In this document: positions 7,507-16,435 of the stretch, piece after piece
Position numbering within the stretch: the first letter of the stretch is position 1
Layout of the letters: the number at the start of each line of letters is the position of its first letter
DNA from: an uncultured bacterium
GTDB lineage: Bacteria > Hydrothermota > Hydrothermia > UBA1063 > CAJXJZ01
Direction of reading: 5' to 3'
Length of the DNA stretch: 32,636 nucleotides
Assembly (NCBI GenBank): GCA_913055745.1
Contig: CAJXJZ010000016.1
Span: 1 to 32,636, forward strand
The notes under the pieces: generated by a model
Told to the model about the DNA's origin: nothing
Databases searched by the model: none
The model's input: the letters and a program-made list of their open reading frames with translations, nothing else
Translations under genes and position numbers: made by a program

Positions 7507-9192
7507 TTGAAAGAAAAAAAAGGATATATGGCGTTTGTATTGCATTCACACCTTCCGTATGTTCTTGGGCATGGCACATGGCCACACGGTGCAGAATGGC
7601 TCTATGAGGCAGCAAGTGAAACCTACATCCCACTTTATAAACACATAAGGAAACTCAAGGATGAGGGCATAGATGCTAAGATAACCATTGGCTTAACACC
7701 TGTACTATCAGAGCAACTTATAGATGAACGGTTTAAAAAAGGATTTGTTGAATATTTAAATCAGAAAATAGCATCTGCAAGGGATGACAAAAAATACTTT
7801 GAAAGGAAAAAAGAAGATAAACTTTCTAAAACAGCAGATATGTGGATATCATTCTACAGTGATATAAAAGAAACCTTTTTCCACATAAATCACGACATAC
7901 CAGGTGCTTTTAGAAAACTTCAAGAAGAAGGAGCAGTGGAGATAATAACATCAGGAGCAACACACGGTTATGCCCCTCTTTTATCCCACGACGCATCCAT
8001 TAAAGGACAGGTAAGAGAGGGTAAAAAAAGTTATAAGAAGATTTACGGAAAAGAGCCTTCTGGCATTTGGCCACCTGAACTCGCCTATAGACCGAGGTAT
8101 ACATGGAAAAGGCCACATGATAGGAAAGAGTATTTAAGAAAAGGAGTTGAAGAAATCTACTTTGAAGAAGGGATAAAGTATTTCCTCGTTGATGCCCATC
8201 TTTTGAAAGGCGGAAAACCAATAGGTACTTATCTTTCCCTATTTGAGGGTTTAAAGGTATTATGGGAGCGGTTTAAAGAGCAGTACAAAGAACTTGAAGG
8301 AAAAGAACTATCTGTTTACAAGCCATACTATGCTATATCCGAAGGGACTAAAAAACCTGTTGCATTCTTTACAAGGGACCCAAATACAGCGCTACAGGTA
8401 TGGTCAAAGGACTGGGGATACCCGGGTGACCCTGCATACTTGGAGTTTCATAAAAAGCACTTTCCAGGTGGACATAGGTACTGGAGGATTACTAATGCTG
8501 ATGGTGACCTTGCCACAAAAGCACCCTATGACCCAGAAGGCGTTATCACACCACTTTCAAACCAGTCAGACCACTTTGTGGGCCTTATAGAAAAAACCAT
8601 TATGGAAAGCAATATACACAATCCTATAATCGTTTCTCCTTATGATGCAGAACTCTATGGTCACTGGTGGTTTGAGGGCCCAAGATGGCTTTATCTTGTA
8701 CTTAAGAAACTATCTAAAAGCAATATTGCACAAAGCATTACACTATCTGAATACTATGAAAAGTACCCCCCTGAAATCACTGTCAATCTCCCTGAAGGCT
8801 CCTGGGGAGAAGGGGGTTTCCACTGGGTATGGCTCAATGAATGGACAGAGTGGACATGGAAGATAATTTATGAACTTGAGGATAGATTTTTCGCAGTGCT
8901 CTATAAAAAGGATAGGACAGAACTTATAGATAGGCTATTTAAACAGGCAGCAAGGGAACTCTTGCTCCTTGAAGCCTCAGATTGGCAGTTTCTTATAACC
9001 ACATGGAGCGCTCGGGACTATGCAGAAAAGCGCGTTATGGAACATGCAGATTATTTAAATAGAATCCTTGATATTATTGAAAACATTAATGGCAATGAAC
9101 TAAGCAAAGAGGATGAAGATTTTGTGAAAGTACTTGAAGACAAAGATAGATTATTCTCTGATATAAATCCTTATGAATGGAAGGAGGAATAA
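7507..9192 (+). CDS. GH57 family 1,4-alpha-glucan (glycogen) branching enzyme
   Basis: The 561-residue cytoplasmic enzyme opens with FVLHSHLPYVLGHG (GH57 conserved region 1). It carries the nucleophile glutamate in GIWPPELAY (E191) and the acid/base aspartate in SPYDAELYGHWW (D380). These motifs match the Thermus-type branching enzymes of this family, which transfer alpha-1,4 chains to alpha-1,6 branch points. A TTG at 7507, six bases after AAGGAGG, is the best start because the protein's first conserved block follows directly. It ends one base before glgA, which makes joint glycogen synthesis very likely. Plain amylase activity is the main alternative. The C-terminal third is helical, as in the family. 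Confidence 0.88.
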   Translation: MKEKKGYMAFVLHSHLPYVLGHGTWPHGAEWLYEAASETYIPLYKHIRKLKDEGIDAKITIGLTPVLSEQLIDERFKKGFVEYLNQKIASARDDKKYFERKKEDKLSKTADMWISFYSDIKETFFHINHDIPGAFRKLQEEGAVEIITSGATHGYAPLLSHDASIKGQVREGKKSYKKIYGKEPSGIWPPELAYRPRYTWKRPHDRKEYLRKGVEEIYFEEGIKYFLVDAHLLKGGKPIGTYLSLFEGLKVLWERFKEQYKELEGKELSVYKPYYAISEGTKKPVAFFTRDPNTALQVWSKDWGYPGDPAYLEFHKKHFPGGHRYWRITNADGDLATKAPYDPEGVITPLSNQSDHFVGLIEKTIMESNIHNPIIVSPYDAELYGHWWFEGPRWLYLVLKKLSKSNIAQSITLSEYYEKYPPEITVNLPEGSWGEGGFHWVWLNEWTEWTWKIIYELEDRFFAVLYKKDRTELIDRLFKQAARELLLLEASDWQFLITTWSARDYAEKRVMEHADYLNRILDIIENINGNELSKEDEDFVKVLEDKDRLFSDINPYEWKEE

Positions 9193-9193
9193 A

Positions 9194-10633
9194 ATGAAAG
9201 TATTGTTGGTAAGTTCTGAGGTATTCCCGTATGCAAAAACAGGCGGACTTGCAGATGTCGCAGGTGCGCTCCCAAAATATCTTAAGAACTTCGGTGCCCA
9301 GACCTACGCTGTTTTGCCCTATTACACAAAGTTTGTAGAGGGAAAGCACAATATAAAAGACACAAACATCATCCTAAAAGTAGATGTTGATGGAGAAAAG
9401 GAAGTTAAGGTATATGAAGATGAATCCTACGGTTACAAAGCCTTTCTCCTAAGATACGACCCTTATTTTGACAGGGAACATTTATATGGAACAAAAGACG
9501 GAGATTATGAAGACAATCACTTAAGGTTTGGACTTTTTAGTAAAGGTGTACTTAAACTCGCAGAGAAACTTGGCGATATCGATCTTATCCATTTAAATGA
9601 CTGGCAAACAGGCCTTATACCTCTTTATCTAAAGCATTCTGAAGAATTTTCTTCCCTAAGAGGCATAAAAACACTTCTTACCATCCACAATATTGCCTAT
9701 CAGGGCCTTTTCCCTGCCTCTTTTATGGAAGTACTTTCCATCCCCTCACACCTTTTCAATATAGAAGGTATCGAATTTTATGGGAAAATAAGTTTTTTAA
9801 AAAGTGGAATCGTATATTCTGACGCCATAAATACTGTAAGCCCCACATATGCCGAGGAAATCCAAACAAAGGAATATGGATATGGGCTTGAGGGCATACT
9901 TAAAAAACGCAAAAACTCGCTCTTTGGCATAATTAATGGTATTGACTGGGATGTATGGGACCCTGAAAAAGACCCATTTATTTACAAAAACTATTCTAAA
10001 AAGAACGCTATTTCAGGTAAAAAGGAGAATAAAAGAAAACTGTTTAAAGATACAGGACTTAAGGGTACATGTAAGCCTCTTTTCGGTATTGTCTCAAGAC
10101 TTGCTAAGCAAAAAGGATTTGATATATTTTTAGAGGTTCAGGATGAATTGTTCCAAAGAGATTTAAAAATGGTAGTTCTTGGTTCTGGCGATAAGGTTTA
10201 CAATGAATTGTTTTTAAACCTTACAAAGAAGTATCCAGACAAAATATATGCCCGTATAGGCGTATACGACGAGGCATTCGCAAGGAAAATTTATGCGGCA
10301 AGTGACTTTTTCCTCATGCCATCGGTTTATGAGCCATGCGGCCTTGGGCAGATGATTTCCATGCGATTTGGAACAATCCCTGTGGTAAGAACCACTGGTG
10401 GATTAAAAGACACAGTGAAAGACATAAATGAAGAGGGAGGATACGGTATAAGATTTGACAACTTGAACAAAGAGGAGTTTTTAGGCGCCATTGACAGAGC
10501 AATCAATTTATACAAGGATAAAAAACTCAAAAATGCCACAGTGAAAAAGATTATGTCCTTAGACTTTTCATGGAACAACTCAGCCAAGGAATACAGCAAA
10601 TTGTATCAAAAGATCATAAACAATGGGATTTGA
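9194..10633 (+). CDS. glgA: Glycogen synthase (ADP-glucose type, GT5)
   Basis: From the ATG at 9194, preceded by AAGGAGG, the protein has 479 residues and opens MKVLLVSSEVFPYAKTGGLA. K15-T-G-G is the glycosyl-donor-binding motif of bacterial and plant starch/glycogen synthases. Further family blocks are HNIAYQG, GIINGIDWDVWDP, GIVSRLAKQKGFD and the C-terminal EPCGLGQM with GG at RTTGGLKDTV. It elongates alpha-1,4-glucan from a nucleotide glucose. Only one base separates it from the branching enzyme, and its last 11 bases overlap the amidohydrolase gene. An in-frame upstream ATG at 9173 lies inside the branching-enzyme gene and is not needed. No glgC is in the window. Confidence 0.95.
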   Translation: MKVLLVSSEVFPYAKTGGLADVAGALPKYLKNFGAQTYAVLPYYTKFVEGKHNIKDTNIILKVDVDGEKEVKVYEDESYGYKAFLLRYDPYFDREHLYGTKDGDYEDNHLRFGLFSKGVLKLAEKLGDIDLIHLNDWQTGLIPLYLKHSEEFSSLRGIKTLLTIHNIAYQGLFPASFMEVLSIPSHLFNIEGIEFYGKISFLKSGIVYSDAINTVSPTYAEEIQTKEYGYGLEGILKKRKNSLFGIINGIDWDVWDPEKDPFIYKNYSKKNAISGKKENKRKLFKDTGLKGTCKPLFGIVSRLAKQKGFDIFLEVQDELFQRDLKMVVLGSGDKVYNELFLNLTKKYPDKIYARIGVYDEAFARKIYAASDFFLMPSVYEPCGLGQMISMRFGTIPVVRTTGGLKDTVKDINEEGGYGIRFDNLNKEEFLGAIDRAINLYKDKKLKNATVKKIMSLDFSWNNSAKEYSKLYQKIINNGI

Positions 10634-11978
10634 CATCGTTATAAAGGATGTACTTGTTGTAAATCATAATGGCGTAAAAAGGGCTGATATTGGTATAAAA
10701 AAAGAGAAGATAGAAAAAATTGGCCAAATTAGTACAGGCGCAAATATAGAACTTCCTGGGGAAGGCAAAATAGCCTTCCCCGGTATAATTGACCCACATA
10801 CGCACATGGGGATTCCCATGATGGATACATTTTCTGTTGATAACTTTAAAACAGGTAGTTATGCCGCAGCACATGCAGGAGTAACGACCATAATAGACTT
10901 TACAGTCCAAAACCCTGGGGATACGCTTTTATCATCCTTTGAGAGAAGATTACACGAGGCAAGGGTATCCCATGTTGATTTTGCCATTCATGTTAATATC
11001 ACGAATTTTTACGACAACTTTCTCTCCGACATGGAAAAGTTGGCAGAACGTGGAGCAAAGAGTTTTAAGGTGTTTTTTGCCTACTCATTTAGGATACCTG
11101 ATGAACTATTTTTAAAAGTTCAAGAAAGGGCAAAGGATATATCTGCCTTAATATTGCTACATGCAGAAAACGGTGCAATAATAGACTATCTTATAAAGAA
11201 AAACATTGAAAGGGGTAATGTTTCTGCACCTTATCACGGTTTTTCAAGACCCGTATTTACAGAGGAGGATGCAACAGAGAGGGCTATTTTAATCACAGAG
11301 TTTGTAAACTCCTCACTTTACATTGTTCATATGACGAGTAAAAGGGCACTTAAGAGGGTAGAAGAGGCTAAAAAGCGTGGTGTTCGTGTATTTGCTGAGA
11401 CATGCCCACAATACCTCTATTTTACAGATGAGGTGTACAAAAAAACCGATGGCCACTATTTTATTGCAAGCCCACCACTAAGAAAAAAGGAAGATATAGA
11501 TTATCTATGGGAGAAGATAAAGGATGGGACAGTGGATACCATTGGAACAGACCACGCACCATTTACCAAGGAACAAAAAGATCGCCATGGTGGTATATTC
11601 TATAAAACGCCCAATGGTCTCTCTGTTATAGAGTTTTCAATGCCATCAATCTTTACAAAGGTCGTTGATAAAAAACTTCCCCTTACAACCATTCCAAGGC
11701 TAATGTCCTATAACCCTTCCCAAATTTTTGGTTTAAAGGGAAAGGGTGAAATAAAAGAGGGCAATGATGCGGACATTGTAATAATAGACCCATCATATAA
11801 AAAGAAGGTCTTGCCTCCATATAAGTCTGTAAGTGATATATCACCATTTGAAGGACTCTCTCTTAGAGGCATACCCATGTATGTCCTGCTTCGCGGGCAT
11901 TTTCTTATTAAGGATTATCTTTTTGTAGGTCATGATGTAAAGGGACAATACTTAGAACAAAAAATAACGTTTGATTGA
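10623..11978 (+). CDS. Dihydropyrimidinase / hydantoinase-type cyclic amidohydrolase
   Basis: This 451-residue amidohydrolase has the full binuclear metal set of the dihydropyrimidinase family: H59 and H61 (DPHTHM), the carboxylated-lysine position K149 (SFKVFFAY), H180 (LLHAEN), H236 (VHMTS) and D310 (IGTDHAPF). It should open a cyclic imide such as dihydrouracil or a hydantoin; allantoinase is a less likely alternative because the blocks around K149 and D310 are hydantoinase-like. It overlaps glgA by 11 bases, so it is translated with glycogen genes despite an unrelated reaction. Its stop codon abuts the stop of the convergent mnmE with no bases between. Confidence 0.87.
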   Translation: MGFDIVIKDVLVVNHNGVKRADIGIKKEKIEKIGQISTGANIELPGEGKIAFPGIIDPHTHMGIPMMDTFSVDNFKTGSYAAAHAGVTTIIDFTVQNPGDTLLSSFERRLHEARVSHVDFAIHVNITNFYDNFLSDMEKLAERGAKSFKVFFAYSFRIPDELFLKVQERAKDISALILLHAENGAIIDYLIKKNIERGNVSAPYHGFSRPVFTEEDATERAILITEFVNSSLYIVHMTSKRALKRVEEAKKRGVRVFAETCPQYLYFTDEVYKKTDGHYFIASPPLRKKEDIDYLWEKIKDGTVDTIGTDHAPFTKEQKDRHGGIFYKTPNGLSVIEFSMPSIFTKVVDKKLPLTTIPRLMSYNPSQIFGLKGKGEIKEGNDADIVIIDPSYKKKVLPPYKSVSDISPFEGLSLRGIPMYVLLRGHFLIKDYLFVGHDVKGQYLEQKITFD

Positions 11979-13313
11979 TTATTTACCTATACAAAAATCC
12001 TTAAATATCTCGTCTAACACCTTTTCTGGCATATCTATATAACCAAATATATCCCTATACCTTTTTTCTGCTTCATAAAGATGATAACTTATGAGCTCCA
12101 GTTCGTCTATATTCCTTTCAAAAAGTGTTTTTGCCTCTTTTATCTCAGACAATACGCCTTCAATAAGCCCCATCTCTCTGCTCTTCAATATTATTGAATC
12201 CTTAGCATAAAAATGCGATTTTACTTGTTTTTCCAGTTCTTTGATAAGTGTATCCATTCCATCTCCAAACTTTGCAGAAACCATAATATAGTCCCCTGGA
12301 ACCTTTTTTCTATCTTTCTCATTTAAAAGGTCTATTTTATTAGCAACCTTTATAAACGGTATTCTAAAGTCTAAATCTTTTGTTTTACCTTGAATAAGAT
12401 TTGTGGCATCTTCAACAAAAATAGCAAAATCTGCCTCTTTTAAGGCCTTCTTAGACCTTTCAATACCAATCTTTTCAACTGGATCTTGGGCTTCTCTTAT
12501 ACCTGCTGTATCAATGAAACGAACAGGCAGGCCAGATATTTCAACCTCTTCATGGACTGTATCCCTTGTAGTGCCAGCATAGGGCGTGACTATGGACCTC
12601 TCCTTCCCTAAGATATAGTTAAATAGTGTGGACTTTCCAACATTGACACTTCCAACAATCGCCACTTGAACACCCAGGCTTAAATACCTGCCTTTTTTTG
12701 CCCTTTTTATTATTTCATTGAGTTTTTCTTCAAGTTCTACAAATAGTGATAGAACTTTTTCTCTATCTAATGGTCCCACATCCTCCTCAAACTCAATTCT
12801 TGCTTCAATTTCCATGAGGATACTTTTGATAATTTCTAAAATGGGATCGAGTTCTCTCTTGAGATTGCCTTTTAATGCAAAAAGCGACCTTTTGAATTGC
12901 TCTTCTGTTCTTGCATTTATTATTTCATTTACTGATTCTGCCTCCAAAAGGTCCATTTTACCAGATAAAAAAGCCCTTTTTGTAAACTCGCCAGGCGATG
13001 CCTGTCTTATACCATAAAAATAAAGGGTTTTAAGAACTAAATCAGGAATAATATAACCACCATGGGTATAAAATTCTGCCATATCCTCGCCTGTGTAAGA
13101 GTTGGGGGACTTAAAAAAAACGCATAAACCCCTATCTATGAGATGCCCTTCTCTATCAAAGAGACTAACTAAATGAGCATATCTTGGCTTAGGGGGTGTA
13201 TGCTTATGGGTTAATTTTCTATAGACATCAATTACATCCGGGCCAGAGACCCTAATAATAGCGATTGCACCTCTACCTACGGGAGTAGATAAAGCACAAA
13301 TTGTATCCCTCAA
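11979..13313 (-). CDS. mnmE: tRNA uridine-5-carboxymethylaminomethyl modification GTPase MnmE (TrmE)
   Basis: The 444-residue protein has the MnmE order. An N-terminal formyl-THF-binding domain (STPVGRGAIAIIRVSG, SYTGEDMAEF) is followed by a helical region and an inserted G domain: G1 GSVNVGKS (221-228), TTRDTV (from 248), DTAG (268-271) and NKID (325-328). It ends in the diagnostic C-x-G-K (C441-IGK). With MnmG, which is not in the window, it modifies the wobble uridine of several tRNAs. Translation appears to start at TTG (13313), eight bases after jag, because the family's opening residues begin there. It is the last gene of the tRNA-Val/rpmH operon. Confidence 0.95.
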   Translation of the reverse strand: MRDTICALSTPVGRGAIAIIRVSGPDVIDVYRKLTHKHTPPKPRYAHLVSLFDREGHLIDRGLCVFFKSPNSYTGEDMAEFYTHGGYIIPDLVLKTLYFYGIRQASPGEFTKRAFLSGKMDLLEAESVNEIINARTEEQFKRSLFALKGNLKRELDPILEIIKSILMEIEARIEFEEDVGPLDREKVLSLFVELEEKLNEIIKRAKKGRYLSLGVQVAIVGSVNVGKSTLFNYILGKERSIVTPYAGTTRDTVHEEVEISGLPVRFIDTAGIREAQDPVEKIGIERSKKALKEADFAIFVEDATNLIQGKTKDLDFRIPFIKVANKIDLLNEKDRKKVPGDYIMVSAKFGDGMDTLIKELEKQVKSHFYAKDSIILKSREMGLIEGVLSEIKEAKTLFERNIDELELISYHLYEAEKRYRDIFGYIDMPEKVLDEIFKDFCIGK

Positions 13314-13321
13314 AATCCTTT

Positions 13322-13933
13322 TTAGCCTTTTGGTGCGATAACATAAATGATATTCGGCTCTTTCCCAACTTGCCTCAAAACAACACCCCTTTCTTTTTTC
13401 AACGCATCTCGGACTATTCTAAGTTCATAATCTGAAAGTGGATCAAGACTCATCTCTTTCCCTGTTTCCCTCACTCTCCTTGCAATAGCACGGGCCTTAT
13501 TCATCAAAAAACGCCTTCTCCTTTCCCTGTAACCATTTATATCAACAGTAAGATGGAGGTCCGGTTTTTTTCTTCTCAAAAGAATACTAAGAAGGTAATC
13601 CAATTCCTTGAGCGTCTCACCATTTTTACCTATGAGTACAGAGTCATATTTTTTGGTTATGATGTTAACATAGTACCTCTTTTGTCTTGGTATCATATAT
13701 ATCTCTGGTTTTACGCCCAATCTTGCAAAAAATTCATTGATAAGGCCTTCAATTAAATTAACCTCTTCAAGTTTCAAAAAGACCCTTATCATGGCTGGGC
13801 GCCCACCCCGTCCATCAGACATTACAATATATTTTATAGGCCTACCCACCATGTTCAGGGCCTCCTCTGCTTTTTTTACCGCTTCTTCCACTGTTTTGCC
13901 TTCTGCATCGTAGAATCTGCGCATTTCTTCCAT
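13322..13933 (-). CDS. jag: RNA-binding protein Jag/KhpB (Jag-N, KH, R3H)
   Basis: The 203 residues show the three Jag parts. Residues 4-50 are the Jag-N region (RFYDAEGKTVEEAVKKAEEA). A KH domain with the GKNGETL loop lies at about 103-109. An R3H domain follows at about 135-200, in which R and H/R-rich segments precede LSDYELRIVRDAL (R3H usually has SxxxxR..H; here the terminal histidine is not obvious). The family binds RNA and is linked to cell-envelope synthesis in Gram-positives. The start overlaps the yidC stop in a TAATG, the usual yidC-jag neighbour pair, so expression is coupled to the insertase. Confidence 0.92.
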   Translation of the reverse strand: MEEMRRFYDAEGKTVEEAVKKAEEALNMVGRPIKYIVMSDGRGGRPAMIRVFLKLEEVNLIEGLINEFFARLGVKPEIYMIPRQKRYYVNIITKKYDSVLIGKNGETLKELDYLLSILLRRKKPDLHLTVDINGYRERRRRFLMNKARAIARRVRETGKEMSLDPLSDYELRIVRDALKKERGVVLRQVGKEPNIIYVIAPKG

Positions 13934-15471
13934 TATGACACCTCCAGTCTCTTTATTAAAAGCGTTTCAAAAACACTAAACAGATTATATGCAAACCAAT
14001 AGAGTACAATACCCGATGGTAGAGGAATAAAAATAATTACCAAGAATATTGGCATAAAGTAAGTAAACAACTTTGTTTGATTATCCTGCACCCCCTGCTG
14101 CTGGAGTTTAGATTGTATGATACTCGTAATACCCATCAAGATTGGCAATATATAGTAAGGGTCCTTTACAGAGAGGTCCTTTATCCAGAAAATAAAGCCT
14201 GAGTTCCTTAAGTCAATGGTCATCCTGAGAACCCTATAGAGCGCCCAGAATATAGGAAGTTGTATCAAAAGGGTTAGACACCCAGAGAATGGATTTACAT
14301 TGTGTTTTTTATAAAGTTCCATCATCTCCTTTTGAAGTCTTTGAGGATCATTCTTGTAAATCTTTTGGAGCTTATCAATTTCTGGCTTTAATCTTTGCAT
14401 CTTTCTCATTGAGGCAAGGCCTTTGTAAGTGAGAGGGAAGAAAACAATTTTCATAAGGAGTGCAAAAACCACTATTGCCCATCCCCAATTAGGAATGAAA
14501 TTATGTAAGAATTTTAAGATATAAAGCATTGCCATAGAAAATGGCGCAATCAAAGCGCCTCCAAATTCATAATTTGCAAAAAGGCCATATCCTATCTTCT
14601 TTAAAAGGAAATACTCAATAGGCCCATCGTAGGCAAGCAAATCTATCTTTCCATCCTTAGATTCTATCCTGAAATATGGTCTGTGTGATCTAATACCAAA
14701 TCTAACTGTGCCTTTTTCATTTCTATTGTTGATAACCACAAACATAAAGTATTTATTCTTAAGACCAATAAATTTTACATCGTCTAATGGCAACTTTTTA
14801 TCCTGTGGATTTTTAAGAAGTGATGATATTTTATACTTTTTATAGCCTTTTTTAGTCTTTACAACGAACGAGTATGTCCTTTTTTCCTCTTTTATATTTG
14901 AGGGATTAAGGAAAAGACCACCATCAAACTCCACAAATAGAGGTAATGTGTCCATTCTTCGCAAGGAAAAGTCAACAAGATAACTGTCCTCTTTAAATGT
15001 AAAGGTTTTTATTTCAAGAGAATCTGTGCTGTAAAGGATTACTTTACTTCCAAGATTCAAACTAAGTGCAGAATCCTTAAATAAATAGGATTTATAACCT
15101 GTAAAGAAGTATCTAGCAAAGGTCGTATCTAAAAGATGGGTTTTATAACGCTTAAGGTATAAATCATAGAATGTGCCTGATTTTGCTATATTGACCTCTA
15201 TATTTTTCCCATTGAGTTTCAAAAGTTGTGCATTCCATAAGGTATCCAACATGCCCATTTTACTGTTCCTATCAGAGAGGGTGGGTGCCATATTCTTCAT
15301 ATCTTTTAAAGTATTTTTGTTTGTAGAATCAACCTTAGTATTATGTGCCACTTTCGTAGGTTTATTATTCTTCATATTCTTACCAACATACATCTGCCAG
15401 AAAATCAAAAATACAAAAACGATAAAAAAACTTATAAATAGATTTTTTGTAAAGTTCTTATTTTCTTCCAT
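13933..15471 (-). CDS. yidC: Membrane protein insertase YidC
   Basis: The 512-residue protein has one N-terminal membrane helix (residues 11-29), a large periplasmic beta-rich domain to about 290, and the conserved YidC/Oxa1 core in the last 210 residues. The core includes MKIVFFPLTYKGLASMRKMQ, the cytoplasmic hairpin with MELYKKHNVNPFSGCL, LIQLPIFWALYRVL and DPYYILPILMG. The periplasmic domain makes this the Gram-negative architecture and supports a two-membrane cell. It inserts or folds inner-membrane proteins with or without SecYEG. A GTGAGGTG ribosome site lies in the end of yidD, only three bases of spacer follow its stop, and jag overlaps its end. Confidence 0.95.
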   Translation of the reverse strand: MEENKNFTKNLFISFFIVFVFLIFWQMYVGKNMKNNKPTKVAHNTKVDSTNKNTLKDMKNMAPTLSDRNSKMGMLDTLWNAQLLKLNGKNIEVNIAKSGTFYDLYLKRYKTHLLDTTFARYFFTGYKSYLFKDSALSLNLGSKVILYSTDSLEIKTFTFKEDSYLVDFSLRRMDTLPLFVEFDGGLFLNPSNIKEEKRTYSFVVKTKKGYKKYKISSLLKNPQDKKLPLDDVKFIGLKNKYFMFVVINNRNEKGTVRFGIRSHRPYFRIESKDGKIDLLAYDGPIEYFLLKKIGYGLFANYEFGGALIAPFSMAMLYILKFLHNFIPNWGWAIVVFALLMKIVFFPLTYKGLASMRKMQRLKPEIDKLQKIYKNDPQRLQKEMMELYKKHNVNPFSGCLTLLIQLPIFWALYRVLRMTIDLRNSGFIFWIKDLSVKDPYYILPILMGITSIIQSKLQQQGVQDNQTKLFTYFMPIFLVIIFIPLPSGIVLYWFAYNLFSVFETLLIKRLEVS

Positions 15472-15474
15472 TTT

Positions 15475-15738
15475 TCACCTCACAGGGTCATAACCACCCT
15501 TAGAGAAAGGATTACACCTTATAATTCTCCAAGCGGCTTTCAATCCGCCTTTTAAAGGCCCATACTTTAAAATGGCCTCTTTTGAATACTCTGAGCAGGT
15601 TGGATAATACCTGCATGTATGGGGCAGGTAAGGAGATATTGCCTTCTTGTAAAAATCTATACCACTTATAATCCCCTTTGTTATGATTTTTTCATAACTT
15701 CTATTAGTCTTAAAAAGTCCTTTTCCAGTTTTTTCCAT
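15475..15738 (-). CDS. yidD: Membrane protein insertion efficiency factor YidD
   Basis: The 87-residue protein contains the invariant YidD core: [28 protein letters not shown] and [12 protein letters not shown], with all three conserved cysteines. The ATG at 15738 has GGAGG four bases upstream and lies inside rnpA, giving a 58-base overlap and a slightly longer N-terminus than the usual 70-80 residues. YidD assists YidC-dependent insertion at the inner leaflet of the membrane. Its position between rnpA and yidC is the standard one. Confidence 0.95.
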   Translation of the reverse strand: MEKTGKGLFKTNRSYEKIITKGIISGIDFYKKAISPYLPHTCRYYPTCSEYSKEAILKYGPLKGGLKAAWRIIRCNPFSKGGYDPVR

Positions 15739-16010
15739 TCTACCTCCGCTGCAGCACTCCGCCCAACCATAAAAATATAAAAGTCAGGCAAAATGTCCCA
15801 ATTTAATCTAAAAAGTTCCCTTAAACGCCTTTTTATTCTATTTCTTACGGGCTTGGATTTAACCTTCCCATAAGCCCCTACTCCCACTTTCTTTTCACCA
15901 GTATTTAAATATCTAAGAGATATATATCTACCTTTAATTTTTCCCCCTCTTTTAAAAAGTTCTTTAATCTCATAAGCACTCAATGTCTTTATCTTCAAGC
16001 AGACAAACAC
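15681..16010 (-). CDS. rnpA: Ribonuclease P protein component
   Basis: The 109 residues include the RNase P protein signature [11 protein letters not shown] (R56-N-R58, then basic helix), the tRNA- and P-RNA-binding face. The start used is GTG at 16010, inside the 3' end of rpmH (16-base overlap); the usual core begins about eight residues later. The protein helps the RNA subunit remove 5' leaders from precursor tRNAs. Because the operon begins with a tRNA gene, the encoded enzyme would process its own transcript. The yidD gene starts inside its last 58 bases. Confidence 0.93.
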   Translation of the reverse strand: MFVCLKIKTLSAYEIKELFKRGGKIKGRYISLRYLNTGEKKVGVGAYGKVKSKPVRNRIKRRLRELFRLNWDILPDFYIFMVGRSAAAEVEWKKLEKDFLRLIEVMKKS

Positions 16011-16129
16011 TTACGTCCCTTTTCTCTCCTTCTTTTAATAACCCTTCTTCCAGCTTTTGTACTCATTCTCGCACGAAATCCATGTCTTCTCTTCCTTTTA
16101 ATTCTTGAAGGCTGGTAGGTTCTTTTCAT
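15995..16129 (-). CDS. rpmH: 50S ribosomal protein L34
   Basis: The 44-residue protein begins [20 protein letters not shown], the classic L34 sequence, and is almost all basic. The ATG at 16129 is preceded by AAAGGAGGA, so the longer open frame from 16210, which runs into the tRNA gene, is not real. The stop overlaps the rnpA start by 16 bases. It follows tRNA-Val by 39 bases and is probably on the same transcript. Confidence 0.97.
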   Translation of the reverse strand: MKRTYQPSRIKRKRRHGFRARMSTKAGRRVIKRRREKGRKCLSA

Positions 16130-16168
16130 AATATTTTCCTCCTTTAGGTTTTCAGAATATAAATAAAA

Positions 16169-16242
<74 letters not shown>

Positions 16243-16250
16243 GTGGTTAT

Positions 16251-16279
16251 ATTCTAAAGCATATTTGATGTTTTAGCAA
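16251..16279 (-). promoter_or_regulatory. Promoter of the tRNA-Val/rpmH operon
   Basis: On the minus strand, TTGCTA (16279-16274), 17 bases, TAGAAT (16256-16251). The predicted start falls within the 8 bases before the tRNA, so only a very short 5' leader would need RNase P cleavage. No terminator separates the tRNA from rpmH. Confidence 0.6.
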
Positions 16280-16435
16280 ATAAACAGCACGCATTTTAGA
16301 ATAACAGTAACATGAAATAGGCCTATCTAACGCAAATATGGTAAATGGATAAAAACTTATGTCTCATTGACTGTTTATAGAGCACAGATAAATATCTTGA
16401 AAAAACGAGCGATATACTTTTAAATAATAGTATTC

